From Halomonas sp. (GTDB lineage: Bacteria; Pseudomonadota; Gammaproteobacteria; Pseudomonadales; Oleiphilaceae): a DNA stretch of 17,165 nt. The notes under the pieces were generated by a model, which searched no databases, was not told where the DNA came from, and saw only the letters and a program-made list of their open reading frames with translations. Below, piece after piece: positions 1-8,036 of the stretch (position 1 is the stretch's first letter; each line of letters begins with the position of its first letter). The stretch covers positions 1 to 17,165 of the forward strand of contig SLIH01000273.1 in NCBI GenBank assembly GCA_007135745.1. The letters are read 5' to 3'. The translations under genes were made by a program, and so were the position numbers.

Positions 1-1
1 C

Positions 2-907
2 ATTGAAGCAACCTGCGAGAAGCTGGAAATTCCGGAGCATGCCGGCCGGCGGCTGATGATCGCGCTCTGTGCGCTCGGTCTGCTGCGCCGGGAAGGAGAG
101 GCTTTCGCGCTCACGGATACCGCGGCCCGCCACCTGGTCAGTGATTCCTCCGAGTGGCTTGGCTGGCTGGCCCGCCACATCGATCAATTCCTGTACCCGC
201 TGTGGAATCATACGGCCGATGCAGTCCGCAGCGGCACGGATCAGCGCCGGTCGGTATTCGGCGATGATCGCAGCTGGTTCGACATTCTCTACGACTATCC
301 CGACGACGTGGCGGATTTTCAGCGTTTTCTCGGCGTCTTCGCGGATCCCTTCATTGAGGGGTTGGTGAAGGGCTACGATTTTTCCCGACATAAGCGTTTT
401 CTCGATATAGGCAGTGGGATAGGTACCTTGCCCATGCGTGTGGCGGATGCCCACAGCGAGCTTGAGATCGCCATCTGTGAGCTTCCCCAGGCCGCGCGTT
501 TCGCGCGCGACGAGCTTGCCCGCCGGGGCTATGCGGATCGCATCCGTGTCCTCGAGGGTGATCTTATCGCCGGAGACCTGCCCGACGGCTACGATCTCAT
601 CCATCTGGGCTGGACGCTTCACGACTACGCCGTTGATACACAGGAGCGCATCCTGGCCAATGTATTCAATGCCATGCCACAGGGTGGCCTCTTCATCGCC
701 AGTGAGACGCCGCTTGATGACAACCTCTGTGGGCCGACATTTGTGGCGCTGCTCTCGGTGAACATGCTGGTTTCGACAGATGGCGGAATAGAATCCACAA
801 AGGGAGAGTACCTTCACAGATTTCAACAGGCAGGATTCGTTAATGTCGGAGTAATGGAAATAGAAGGCCCAAGGACGCTGTTCGTGGGAACGAAGCCGGG
901 CGCCTGA
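2..907 (+). CDS. pigF: PigF-like S-adenosylmethionine O-methyltransferase (5' end cut by window)
   Basis: The frame is open from base 2, so the N-terminus lies outside the window; 301 residues are visible. An N-terminal winged-helix dimerisation segment is followed by a Rossmann SAM-binding fold: the glycine-rich motif LDIGSGIG is encoded around 401-425, and LHDYAVD, placed like the catalytic-His segment of small-molecule O-methyltransferases, around 617-640. In the prodigiosin pathway PigF methylates the hydroxyl of 4-hydroxy-2,2'-bipyrrole-5-carbaldehyde to give MBC, in the cytoplasm, probably together with PigN. The family call rests on these motifs. The specific PigF role rests on position, because pigG, H, I, J, K, L and M follow in the Serratia order. 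The downstream gene begins about 40 bp after the stop. Alone, the sequence would only say 'acetylserotonin-O-methyltransferase-like'. Confidence 0.9.
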   Translation: MEATCEKLEIPEHAGRRLMIALCALGLLRREGEAFALTDTAARHLVSDSSEWLGWLARHIDQFLYPLWNHTADAVRSGTDQRRSVFGDDRSWFDILYDYPDDVADFQRFLGVFADPFIEGLVKGYDFSRHKRFLDIGSGIGTLPMRVADAHSELEIAICELPQAARFARDELARRGYADRIRVLEGDLIAGDLPDGYDLIHLGWTLHDYAVDTQERILANVFNAMPQGGLFIASETPLDDNLCGPTFVALLSVNMLVSTDGGIESTKGEYLHRFQQAGFVNVGVMEIEGPRTLFVGTKPGA

Positions 908-945
908 AGCAAACCGAGATAATAATAAACGCGGGAATGGGCAAA

Positions 946-1191
946 ATGCTTACGGATCGCCTGATTGAACATATAACCAGTGAGTACCTGGAGGGGGAGG
1001 CGCTTGATCTGACTCCGGATACCCCGCTGCTGGAACTCAATATCATTGATTCGAGTGCACTGTTCGATCTGGTGGATTTCCTTCGCCGGGAAACCGGAGT
1101 GGCCGTTCCGGTACAGGAAGTAACGCCGGAGAACTTCATGACCGTACGCCGCATTGCCGACCTCGCCGGACGGCTTAAAAAAGCGGGCTGA
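946..1191 (+). CDS. pigG: PigG-like prolyl carrier protein
   Basis: This is a free-standing carrier protein of 81 residues. The phosphopantetheine site is the first Ser of IIDSSAL (Ser36 from this start). In the pathway it receives L-proline from the PigI ligase; the bound prolyl group is then oxidised to pyrrolyl by PigA, which is not in the window. An ATG at 937 in the same frame would add three residues. I prefer 946 because GCGGGA at 931-936 is 9 nt away, whereas it would almost touch the 937 start, and because the first residues (MLTDRLIEH) resemble my memory of the Serratia PigG N-terminus. The 3' end forms half of a hairpin shared with the pigH leader. Confidence 0.88.
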   Translation: MLTDRLIEHITSEYLEGEALDLTPDTPLLELNIIDSSALFDLVDFLRRETGVAVPVQEVTPENFMTVRRIADLAGRLKKAG

Positions 1192-1199
1192 GAGCCCGC
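1177..1199 (-). terminator. Possible minus-strand intrinsic terminator at the pigG/pigH junction
   Basis: A perfect 7 bp stem GCGGGCT/AGCCCGC with a 3 nt loop (1183-1199) is preceded on the plus strand by six A (1177-1182). Read on the minus strand this is a GC stem followed by six U, the textbook shape of a Rho-independent terminator. It spans the pigG stop codon. No minus-strand gene is credible here, so its target would be antisense transcription. On the plus strand it is only an intercistronic hairpin, ending one base before the pigH Shine-Dalgarno. The A run is also coding (two Lys codons), so chance is possible. Confidence 0.45.
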
Positions 1200-1206
1200 G
1201 GGGAGG
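1200..1206 (+). promoter_or_regulatory. Shine-Dalgarno of pigH
   Basis: GGGGAGG lies 7 nt upstream of the ATG at 1214. It decides the pigH start against an in-frame ATG at 1154, which would lie inside pigG. The 1183-1199 hairpin abuts it and could affect ribosome access. Confidence 0.7.
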
Positions 1207-1213
1207 CAATACC

Positions 1214-3196
1214 ATGGGTGGAAACGCGGTACATTTACAGGGTGAGCAGCGCAGCGATTTTCTGACTTCAACCGTTCTTGCGGTCTTCCAGAAGCATACC
1301 GGCTATGGACCGGAGCACCTGGAGCCTGATGCCGAGCTTGAGGGAGAGCTCGGGATTGATTCGATCACCCTCGCCGAGATTCTTGCTGACATCTATCAGC
1401 GCTGCGAACTCGGACACCAGGACACCCAGCCCGGGGCTGAGACGCTGTCTCAGGTCATCGACCATGTCCGGAGCCTCATGGGTGAAGAGCAGCCGCAACA
1501 CCGCGCGCCCGCCCCGGAAACCCAGGAAAACCCGAGCGAACCTGAGCCCGAGCCTGCGCAAGTGCCGACAGGGGACGTCCTTGAAGGACAGGTCCTGACG
1601 TTGCTCTCGGCTCACACCGGGTACAGTCGCGAACTGCTGGTGCCTGAAGTCCATCTGGAAGAAGACCTGGGCATTGATTCAGTCACCCGCGTCAGCGTGC
1701 TGGCGGACATTGCCAGTGCGCTGGGGCTGGACTGCGGTGAAGCCGTACCCGAGGACATTGCGACGATTGACTCGGTGCTTCGCTGGTTGCACAGCCGCCA
1801 GGCACGGGAAAGCGTCGGCGCGCCCGTGCAGGAAGTGACCTCGGGCACTGACGCCGTAACAGAGAAAAAGACCGAAGAAAGCAGCGAAGACGCACCCATC
1901 GCCCCCCCGGGCGATCCGGATTCGCCAGCGACTGCCGTCGACAGTGATAACCGTACCATGAAGGATTTCGTGGCCCTGCGGGATCCGGACCTTTTCCGTA
2001 AGGCACGTGAATTCCGGGACTTCTATCAACGCAAACGCGAGCAGGAACTCTACTGGTACGGAATGCCGCTCACCTCCGGCTGCCGTAACCGGGCGATGAT
2101 CTATGACGACATCGCCGGTTGCGAACGCGAGTTCCTGATGTTTGCCTCCAATAATTACCTCGGACTGGCCAATCATCCCCGGGTAATTGATGCGATAGCG
2201 GACGCGGCACGTTCCTATGGTGCAACCAACACCGGCTGCCGCCTTATCGGTGGGAGTAATGTGCTGCACGGCGAACTGGAGCGTCGCCTGGCCGAGCTGA
2301 AAGGCCGCGAGGCCTGCATTGTCTATCCTTCCGGCTATTCCGCCAACCTGGGCTGCATCTCCGCACTGGCGGGACCACATGATCTGGTGTTCACGGATGC
2401 GCTCAACCACATGAGCATCCAGGACGGCTGCAAGCTCTCCGGTGCCGGCCGTCGTATCTACCAGCACAGTCTGGAAAGCCTGGCGGGTACACTGGAAAAG
2501 CACCGCGACCACAACGGCGGCAAGCTCATCGTCACCGATGGCGTTTTCAGCATGCACGGAGACATCGTCGACCTGCCAGGGCTGATGGAGCTGGCCGAAG
2601 AGCACGGTGCCCGGGTACTCGTGGATGATGCCCATTCCACCGGGGTCCTGGGGCGGAAAGGCTCTGGCACCACCGAGCATTTTCATATGAAGGGTGGGGT
2701 GGACCTGGAAGTGGGCACCATGAGCAAAGCGCTCTCCGGCCTGGGCGGTTTCGTCTGTGCCGATGAGGAGGTGGTGGAGTATCTGAGGTTTTACTCCCAT
2801 TCCTACGTGTTTGCCGCCACCATCCCCGCACCTGTTGTGGCCGGGCTGATCGCCGCTCTTGAGGTTATGGAGGAGGAGCCACAGCGACTCAGCCGGCTTT
2901 GGCGCAATGTGCATCAGCTGCGGGGAGAGCTGCTGGAATCCGGCTTCAATCTGGAACGCTCGGAGAGTGCCATTCTTCCGGTGGTCGTCGGAGACGACCA
3001 GAAAACCCTGGAGTTTGGTCGGGCCGTGCGCCGGCGCGGTATGTTCTGCCAGACCGTAGTCTATCCGGGCGTCGCAGTGGGTGATGCCCGTCTGCGCATC
3101 AGTGTGACCAGCGAACATACCGACGAAGATCTGGCTCAGGCTGCAGAGATCATCAGGGAATCCGCCAGGGAGACGGGGATTCCGTTCAGGGCCTGA
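1214..3196 (+). CDS. pigH: PigH-like ACP-ACP-alpha-oxoamine synthase (PLP)
   Basis: The protein has 660 residues and three parts. ACP1 carries LGIDSIT with Ser50; ACP2 carries LGIDSVT with Ser156; both share an HTGY segment. Linkers rich in Glu/Pro (about 95-120) and in acidic/Ser residues (about 190-255) follow each ACP. From about residue 265 comes a PLP-dependent alpha-oxoamine synthase of the KBL/AONS/SPT type, with TNTGCRLIGG, VDDAHSTGVLG and Schiff-base Lys505 in TMSKALSG. In prodigiosin synthesis PigH carries malonyl units on its ACPs and its synthase domain condenses the pyrrolyl beta-ketothioester with serine, giving 4-hydroxy-2,2'-bipyrrole-5-methanol. Length and architecture match the family. 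Two ACPs in tandem are normal for PigH. The start is set by the Shine-Dalgarno at 1200-1206. Confidence 0.95.
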   Translation: MGGNAVHLQGEQRSDFLTSTVLAVFQKHTGYGPEHLEPDAELEGELGIDSITLAEILADIYQRCELGHQDTQPGAETLSQVIDHVRSLMGEEQPQHRAPAPETQENPSEPEPEPAQVPTGDVLEGQVLTLLSAHTGYSRELLVPEVHLEEDLGIDSVTRVSVLADIASALGLDCGEAVPEDIATIDSVLRWLHSRQARESVGAPVQEVTSGTDAVTEKKTEESSEDAPIAPPGDPDSPATAVDSDNRTMKDFVALRDPDLFRKAREFRDFYQRKREQELYWYGMPLTSGCRNRAMIYDDIAGCEREFLMFASNNYLGLANHPRVIDAIADAARSYGATNTGCRLIGGSNVLHGELERRLAELKGREACIVYPSGYSANLGCISALAGPHDLVFTDALNHMSIQDGCKLSGAGRRIYQHSLESLAGTLEKHRDHNGGKLIVTDGVFSMHGDIVDLPGLMELAEEHGARVLVDDAHSTGVLGRKGSGTTEHFHMKGGVDLEVGTMSKALSGLGGFVCADEEVVEYLRFYSHSYVFAATIPAPVVAGLIAALEVMEEEPQRLSRLWRNVHQLRGELLESGFNLERSESAILPVVVGDDQKTLEFGRAVRRRGMFCQTVVYPGVAVGDARLRISVTSEHTDEDLAQAAEIIRESARETGIPFRA

Positions 3197-3259
3197 GAGC
3201 GGCCCATGTTGCTGACAGGGAGGTCGTCTGACAGGACGGTCGGAAACCGGAATCAGATC
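3197..3259 (+). other. pigH-pigI spacer with short direct repeat
   Basis: A 63 bp spacer if pigI starts at 3260. It contains two copies of CTGACAGG (3212-3219 and 3228-3235, one every 16 bp) and GGAGGT at 3220-3225, which is too far from 3260 to serve as its ribosome site. An in-frame ATG at 3206 would translate the whole stretch as an 18-residue N-terminal extension of PigI. No promoter or terminator is evident. Confidence 0.35.
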
Positions 3260-4882
3260 ATGGGTACACAACAGATTACGCCAGTGATCAGTTACTTGCG
3301 TAAGGCAGCGCAACGATGGCCTGAACGGCCGGCCCTGGTTGCGCCTCAGTGCGTCAATTACCGTCAGCTTTATGGGCGGGTGCAGCGCTGGGCGAGTGTT
3401 TACCAGCGTCATGGGGTTGAAGCGGGTGAACGGGTGGCTATCTGGCTGCCAAAGTGTCCGGAGTACCTGACCGCGCTGTATGCGGCCATGGAAAGCGGTG
3501 GGGTCTATGTGCCTCTTGATGGCATGCAGCCCGCTGAACGCGCCTGTCGAATCCTCGAAAGTGCCCAGCCGTCCATTCTGGTGACGGACATCAGGCGTCT
3601 GACGGAACTCGATGATCGGCTGCCATCCTCTCTGACGCTGATTGTCGTTGTCGATGGGGAAGCGGAGGCGGAGGTGCCAGTGCCTGTGCAAACGCTTTCC
3701 TCCGCGGACCTCGATTCAGAACACGCGACCGCATTACCTCACCGGCCTGCGCCCGATGATCTCGCGGCCATTCTCTTCACCTCCGGCTCAACCGGCACGC
3801 CAAAGGGCGTACAGGTCAGTTACCGCAACCTGGATTCCTTTATCAACTGGGCACTGGATGAATTCAGCCTCAGTGAACAGGACGTCTTCGCAAGCCATGC
3901 AGGCTTTCACTTTGATCTCAGCACCTTTGACTATTTCGCGGCGGCTGCGGTGGGGGCCGGGGTCTGGATGGTGCGCGAGCCGGAACAACGCAATGTGGGC
4001 GTGCTTCTCGAGGGAATTCGCCATCATGGTGTCACTGTCTGGTACAGCGTCCCGTCCGTACTCGCCCTGCTGGCGGCCACGGAACAGCTGACGCTCTCCA
4101 TCACCCGTACTCTGCGCTATGTGCTGTTTGCGGGGGAGCCGTTTCCGATCGGCGCCCTGCGTCAGTTGAGGGCGTCCCTGCCCGGCAAGTGTGAACTCTA
4201 TAACCTCTACGGCCCGACCGAGACGAACGTCTGTCTATACCACCGGGTGTGCGAGGAGGACCTGAACCGTATACGACCGGTCAGCATCGGACGGCCTTTG
4301 CCCGGGGTGAGCGCGACCATTGAGAATGAAAAGGGCGAGCCCGTGACGCAAGAGGGACGCATCGGTGAACTGATTATTTCGGGCCCCTGCGTGACCCCGG
4401 GTTACTGGCGCCGGGAAGATCCCGACAACGCCGGGAATCATCGCCGGAATCGCCATGCCACGGGCGATCTGGTCAGTGTCGAGAACGGATTGATTGAATA
4501 CCACGGACGCCGGGATCGCATGGTGAAGATCCAGGGCAACCGGGTGGAAATGGGTGAAATTGAAGCCGTGCTTTCCGCCATGGCGGGTGTCGGTGACGTG
4601 GCCGTGGTGGTGGATCGGTACGATGGCGCCCCCCAGTTGGTGGTGTTTCATACCGTCGAAGAGGGGCAGTCCGTAGGCGCATTGGCGGTGCGCCAATACT
4701 GCGCCCGGCACCTGCCGCGATACATGATTCCTCGGCGCATCCTGCAGCTCGAGACCATGCCGCGCAACGCCAACGGAAAGGTGGATTACCGGCGCCTTGA
4801 GCAGCAACTGGCAGAGCAGCACAGCCGCCACCAACCGTCTTCGGCAGTCCAGCCGCTGGAACAGGACTCTGCCCATGTCTGA
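3260..4882 (+). CDS. pigI: PigI-like L-prolyl-AMP ligase (adenylation domain)
   Basis: A stand-alone adenylation enzyme of 540 residues. It shows the phosphate-binding loop FTSGSTGTPKG, the A5 motif YNLYGPTETN, the A7/A8 motifs ATGDL and GRRDRMVKIQGNRVE, and the C-terminal catalytic Lys507 in NGKVDY. In the pathway it activates L-proline with ATP and loads it on PigG. Proline specificity is inferred from the gene order, not read from a specificity code. The start at 3260 puts Met just before the conserved N-terminal helix; an in-frame ATG at 3206 would add 18 residues with no family counterpart. Neither start has a strong Shine-Dalgarno. The last 8 nt overlap pigJ, implying translational coupling. 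Confidence 0.92.
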   Translation: MGTQQITPVISYLRKAAQRWPERPALVAPQCVNYRQLYGRVQRWASVYQRHGVEAGERVAIWLPKCPEYLTALYAAMESGGVYVPLDGMQPAERACRILESAQPSILVTDIRRLTELDDRLPSSLTLIVVVDGEAEAEVPVPVQTLSSADLDSEHATALPHRPAPDDLAAILFTSGSTGTPKGVQVSYRNLDSFINWALDEFSLSEQDVFASHAGFHFDLSTFDYFAAAAVGAGVWMVREPEQRNVGVLLEGIRHHGVTVWYSVPSVLALLAATEQLTLSITRTLRYVLFAGEPFPIGALRQLRASLPGKCELYNLYGPTETNVCLYHRVCEEDLNRIRPVSIGRPLPGVSATIENEKGEPVTQEGRIGELIISGPCVTPGYWRREDPDNAGNHRRNRHATGDLVSVENGLIEYHGRRDRMVKIQGNRVEMGEIEAVLSAMAGVGDVAVVVDRYDGAPQLVVFHTVEEGQSVGALAVRQYCARHLPRYMIPRRILQLETMPRNANGKVDYRRLEQQLAEQHSRHQPSSAVQPLEQDSAHV

Positions 4883-7553
4883 AGAGCCCATCGCCGTGGT
4901 TGGCATCGGCTGTCTTTATCCGGGTGCTGAAAACCGTCCGGCCTTCAGCGAGCGAGTTGTGGCGGGTGAGCCCCGATTCCGGGGTGTGCCTCTGGAGCGC
5001 TACTGGAAGCTTTCTCACGCCATGGGCTCAGTGCTGGAGAACTGGCAGGGCTCCTTCTTCGGGGATCTTGAGTTTGATTATCGTCGTTTTCGTATTCCGC
5101 CCGTTTATCGTCGGGCCGTCGCCCGCATGCAGCTTATGCTGCTGCAGGTTGCCGACGAGTGTCTTCAGGATGCCGGGTATGAGGAGCGCGACCTCAACCG
5201 GGACGAGACCGATGTCTACTGCGGTACCTGTTGTGGATTCGACAGTACCGTCACCAATGCACTGAAAGTTGAAGCGCGACGCCTTGCGCATGAATGGACC
5301 GGTGACGTGGACGGTTACGGCCTTTCCGACCGGATACGCGGACAGTTTGGGCTGTCCTCCCACGACAAGGTTGGTGAAATGGCCAGCTCGATTCCGGCCC
5401 GTATTGCCTCACTGTATTCCTTCCGTGGCCGGATCCAGACAATGGAAAGTGCGGACGCCACCGGCTACTGCCTGCTTGAAGCGGCCACCATGGCCCTGCG
5501 CAGCGGGGAAGCGGAGTCGGTCCTGATCGCCAGCGGGCAGCGCGCGGAGAGTCCGGTGCTGCCATTGGCGCTGCGCGAGAAGGGAGTAACCGGCGATCCG
5601 GGGGGCGGCCCTTTTCGGAGGAGTGGGCAGGGCGTGCCTTTCGGGGAAGGGGCCACGGCTCTGCTGTTGCGCCGCCTTTCAGACGCCCGCCGGGACGGCC
5701 ATCGCATTTACTGTGTACTCAAGGGTCTGGGCGCCATCCAACATCCCGGCAATACCGGATTCCGTTATCCAGTGGAAGCTTCCCGGGTTCGGGAGGCCGT
5801 TGGCATTGCCTGCGGGGATGCCGCCGTGGCGCCCGGTCAGCAGCAATACATCGACTGTGTCGTGCCAGGCATTGCCGCCTCTGATGAGGCCGTACTGGCC
5901 GGGCTGGCGGAAGCCGGAGCAAGCGGCTGCATTGGTGCCAGTGTCGGCTTGTGGGGAAACAGCCTTGCCAACGCCACCCTGGCGGCCGTTGCCCAGACAG
6001 CGCTGTCCATACATGAAGGACAGTTGCCACCCATGCCCGTGGCCGCGGGCGAAGCGCTGGTTCCGCCGGAACCATTGCGCTATACGGAAGAAGCCCATTG
6101 GCCGGAGGGCGCCTGCGGCGGCGTCTGTGGCAGCAGTCTTACCGGACTCAACTGGCATCTCGTTCTTGGAAGCGCGGAGCAGGCTGAAGCAGGGGACCGG
6201 GTTCAGGTACAGGCGCCGTCCCGGGAACCCATCGCCATCGTTGGCATGGGCGGTGCCTTTGGGCCCGCCAACCAGCGCCATGCGTTTCGCGACCTGGTGA
6301 TGAAATCGAAAGACGGTATCCGCACCCTGCCGGAAACCCTGCTGCCCCGAGCAGCGCTGTTCAGCGAGGGCCGCAGCGCGCCGCTGACGACCTACGCGGA
6401 TCAGGGGGCCGATCTGCGTGGCTTTGAATTCAATGCGGCCCATTATCGAATTTTCCCGCGCCGCGCAGCGGCCATGGATCGCTCACAGCAACTGGCCCTG
6501 TCTCTGGCGCGCGAGGCATTTGAGGATTATGGGCTGGAGGAACGCCGTCATCAGCTCGGACGCTGCGCGGTCATGCTGGGCTCGACCCTGGCCATGAATC
6601 GCGAGCGTCAACTTGCCTGCAAAGTGCACCACGAAGCGCTACGTGAATTGTTGGAATCGGAGGGCGACGAGGAGGAGCCGCCACCGGAGTTTGATGCGCA
6701 GACCCTCGATGGCTGCATTGCCAGTGGCAGTGCAGCGTTCATATCCAGCTCATTTCAGCTTGGCGCCATCCCGGTAGCGCTCGAGGCGGCTTGCGCCTCT
6801 TCGCTGGCAGCGCTGACGAATGCCGTACAGGCGCTGCGGCAGAAGCGTTACGATACGGTGCTTGCCGGTGGGCTTGAGCTGCCGGTCAACGCCCGTGATC
6901 TGGTACTGTGCGCGGCCCAGATGATGCTCTCCCAAACCCGGATTGCGCCTTTCGCCGAGGGAGCGGATGGCTTCACTCCGGGCGATGGCGGCGCCATCTT
7001 TGTCCTTAAGCGCCTCGAAGATGCAGTACGCGATGGGGACCACATCCACGCGGCGATAACAGGCGTGGGTGCCTCGGCGGACGCGGTGTCCATGACGGCC
7101 CCGGACGCCGCCGGCCAGGCCCTCGCGATGGCCAGGGCCTTCCGGCAGGCGCGCTATGCACCGGCCTCGGTTCAGTATCTCGAGGCTCATGGCACCGGAA
7201 CCCGGGTGGGTGACCGAACCGAAATCGAGTCCGTAAAACGCGTGTACGGGCATGAAAGCCGAGACGCGCCACTGAATATGGGCTCGGTAAAATCCAATAT
7301 TGGCCATGCCTTTGCCGGGGCGGGCGCCGCGGGACTGCTTAAGACGCTTCTGGCCATGAATGACCGGACCCTGCCGCCAACGCTGCTGCGCCGGGCGTTA
7401 AACCCTGACCTCCCGCTCGACGAGGTGCCGGCGCGCATTGTAACGGAAAAATCACCCTGGAAAGCGCGCAAGGGCCGTCGACGCTCGGGCGTCAGCTCTT
7501 TTGGAACCGGTGGAATCAATTACCACCTGCTGCTTGAAAAGCCCGACACATGA
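4875..7553 (+). CDS. pigJ: PigJ-like double ketosynthase (inactive KS + active KS)
   Basis: 892 residues with two beta-ketoacyl synthase domains, about 5-440 and 450-892. The second is complete: Cys640 in EAACASS, His772 in EAHGTGT and His811 in KSNIGHA. The first keeps the fold but not the triad. In an ungapped alignment between its FRG and RSGE landmarks the Cys position is Asp194 (ESAD for DTAC); the two His positions read Val329 and Asn362. In prodiginine synthesis PigJ catalyses decarboxylative condensation of the pyrrolyl group from PigG with malonyl on the PigH ACPs. The first domain probably acts as a structural or chain-length-factor-like partner. I chose ATG 4875, which overlaps the end of pigI and places EEPIAVVGIG at the N-terminus as in other ketosynthases. 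No transmembrane or docking segment is obvious. Confidence 0.94.
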   Translation: MSEEPIAVVGIGCLYPGAENRPAFSERVVAGEPRFRGVPLERYWKLSHAMGSVLENWQGSFFGDLEFDYRRFRIPPVYRRAVARMQLMLLQVADECLQDAGYEERDLNRDETDVYCGTCCGFDSTVTNALKVEARRLAHEWTGDVDGYGLSDRIRGQFGLSSHDKVGEMASSIPARIASLYSFRGRIQTMESADATGYCLLEAATMALRSGEAESVLIASGQRAESPVLPLALREKGVTGDPGGGPFRRSGQGVPFGEGATALLLRRLSDARRDGHRIYCVLKGLGAIQHPGNTGFRYPVEASRVREAVGIACGDAAVAPGQQQYIDCVVPGIAASDEAVLAGLAEAGASGCIGASVGLWGNSLANATLAAVAQTALSIHEGQLPPMPVAAGEALVPPEPLRYTEEAHWPEGACGGVCGSSLTGLNWHLVLGSAEQAEAGDRVQVQAPSREPIAIVGMGGAFGPANQRHAFRDLVMKSKDGIRTLPETLLPRAALFSEGRSAPLTTYADQGADLRGFEFNAAHYRIFPRRAAAMDRSQQLALSLAREAFEDYGLEERRHQLGRCAVMLGSTLAMNRERQLACKVHHEALRELLESEGDEEEPPPEFDAQTLDGCIASGSAAFISSSFQLGAIPVALEAACASSLAALTNAVQALRQKRYDTVLAGGLELPVNARDLVLCAAQMMLSQTRIAPFAEGADGFTPGDGGAIFVLKRLEDAVRDGDHIHAAITGVGASADAVSMTAPDAAGQALAMARAFRQARYAPASVQYLEAHGTGTRVGDRTEIESVKRVYGHESRDAPLNMGSVKSNIGHAFAGAGAAGLLKTLLAMNDRTLPPTLLRRALNPDLPLDEVPARIVTEKSPWKARKGRRRSGVSSFGTGGINYHLLLEKPDT

Positions 7554-7569
7554 CAGGCTGTTCTTTTTT
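7536..7569 (+). terminator. Weak terminator-like hairpin at the end of pigJ
   Basis: GAAAAGCC (7536-7543) can pair with GGCTGTTC (7556-7563) with one mismatch and a 12 nt loop, and is followed directly by six T (7564-7569). The stem is short and only half GC, and the loop is long, so I expect partial read-through termination at most. It overlaps the pigJ stop codon. Confidence 0.3.
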
Positions 7570-7687
7570 CGTTCAATTTTGAGGAAAAGATCAAAGATAA
7601 AGGTTCCTCTTCCCTATAGCTTGGGTGTTGAAAGCCTGAAAAATAAAAAAAATCTGAAACATAAGAAGCACAGGATCAGGGGGAGGA
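7554..7687 (+). promoter_or_regulatory. A/T-rich gap between pigJ and pigK, possible internal promoter region
   Basis: This 134 bp is clearly richer in A/T than the surrounding genes (for example GAAAAATAAAAAAAATCTG near 7638-7656) and is the largest gap in the operon. The best -10-like hexamer is TATAGC at 7615, without a matching -35; TTGGGT (7621) and TAAAAA (7644) are 17 nt apart but poor matches. With the hairpin at 7536-7569 it could divide pigF-J from pigK onward, but no promoter is proven. A purine-rich AGGGGGAGG at 7678-7686 stands directly before the pigK ATG. Confidence 0.3.
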
Positions 7688-8026
7688 ATGGAAACGATCG
7701 TTCACCGCATCCGACTCAAGGATAGCGGGCAGCATGAGGCGTTCGAACGCTGGGTTTGTGAGCGGGATTACGTCGCCTGCCATGATCTGCCCAGCGTGGT
7801 CGGGTTTGATGTGCATCGGGTCTCGCTCGAACCGGATGCTGACTGTCACTACATGGAAATCATTCGTGTAAGCAGTCAGGCCGATTTTGAGCGGGATATG
7901 GCGACGCCGACCTTCAAGGGGCTGGAAAGGGATTTTTCCGGCATGGCCGAGGTGATTGACGAGATTGCCGGCCATCAGATCGGGCCGGGATATCGCAAAG
8001 CGCACTCCGAAACGGCTCCTGCCTGA
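7688..8026 (+). CDS. pigK: PigK-like small ferredoxin-fold protein
   Basis: 112 residues with no catalytic motif that I can name. The pattern (N-terminal beta strand ETIVHRIRL, central strand HYMEIIRV, helix with DFERDM) suits a small alpha/beta-barrel of the dimeric ferredoxin-like kind seen in Dabb/antibiotic monooxygenase-type proteins. Its place between pigJ and pigL is that of Serratia pigK and Hahella hapK, whose exact role is not settled; a chaperone or helper role in bipyrrole assembly has been proposed. The ribosome site is purine-rich but very close to the ATG (about 1-4 nt, depending on pairing). The symbol rests mostly on position and size. Confidence 0.75.
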   Translation: METIVHRIRLKDSGQHEAFERWVCERDYVACHDLPSVVGFDVHRVSLEPDADCHYMEIIRVSSQADFERDMATPTFKGLERDFSGMAEVIDEIAGHQIGPGYRKAHSETAPA

Positions 8027-8036
8027 GCGCGCCGTC

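Noticed and set aside
3212..3235. Two CTGACAGG repeats as a regulator-binding site
   Set aside because: Only two 8 bp copies within a spacer that may itself be translated; no promoter nearby, so chance is likely.
1679..3691. 670-codon open frame on the minus strand opposite pigH/pigI
   Set aside because: It lies wholly opposite strongly supported genes, has no recognisable domain, and long antisense frames are common in GC-rich coding DNA.
5679..6443. 254-codon minus-strand frame opposite pigJ
   Set aside because: Shadow of the ketosynthase coding sequence; no domain or ribosome site that I can support.
7956..8036. TTG start extending pigL upstream by 27 codons
   Set aside because: It would overlap pigK by 71 nt and add residues unlike the Sfp family; the ATG at 8037 follows pigK neatly.
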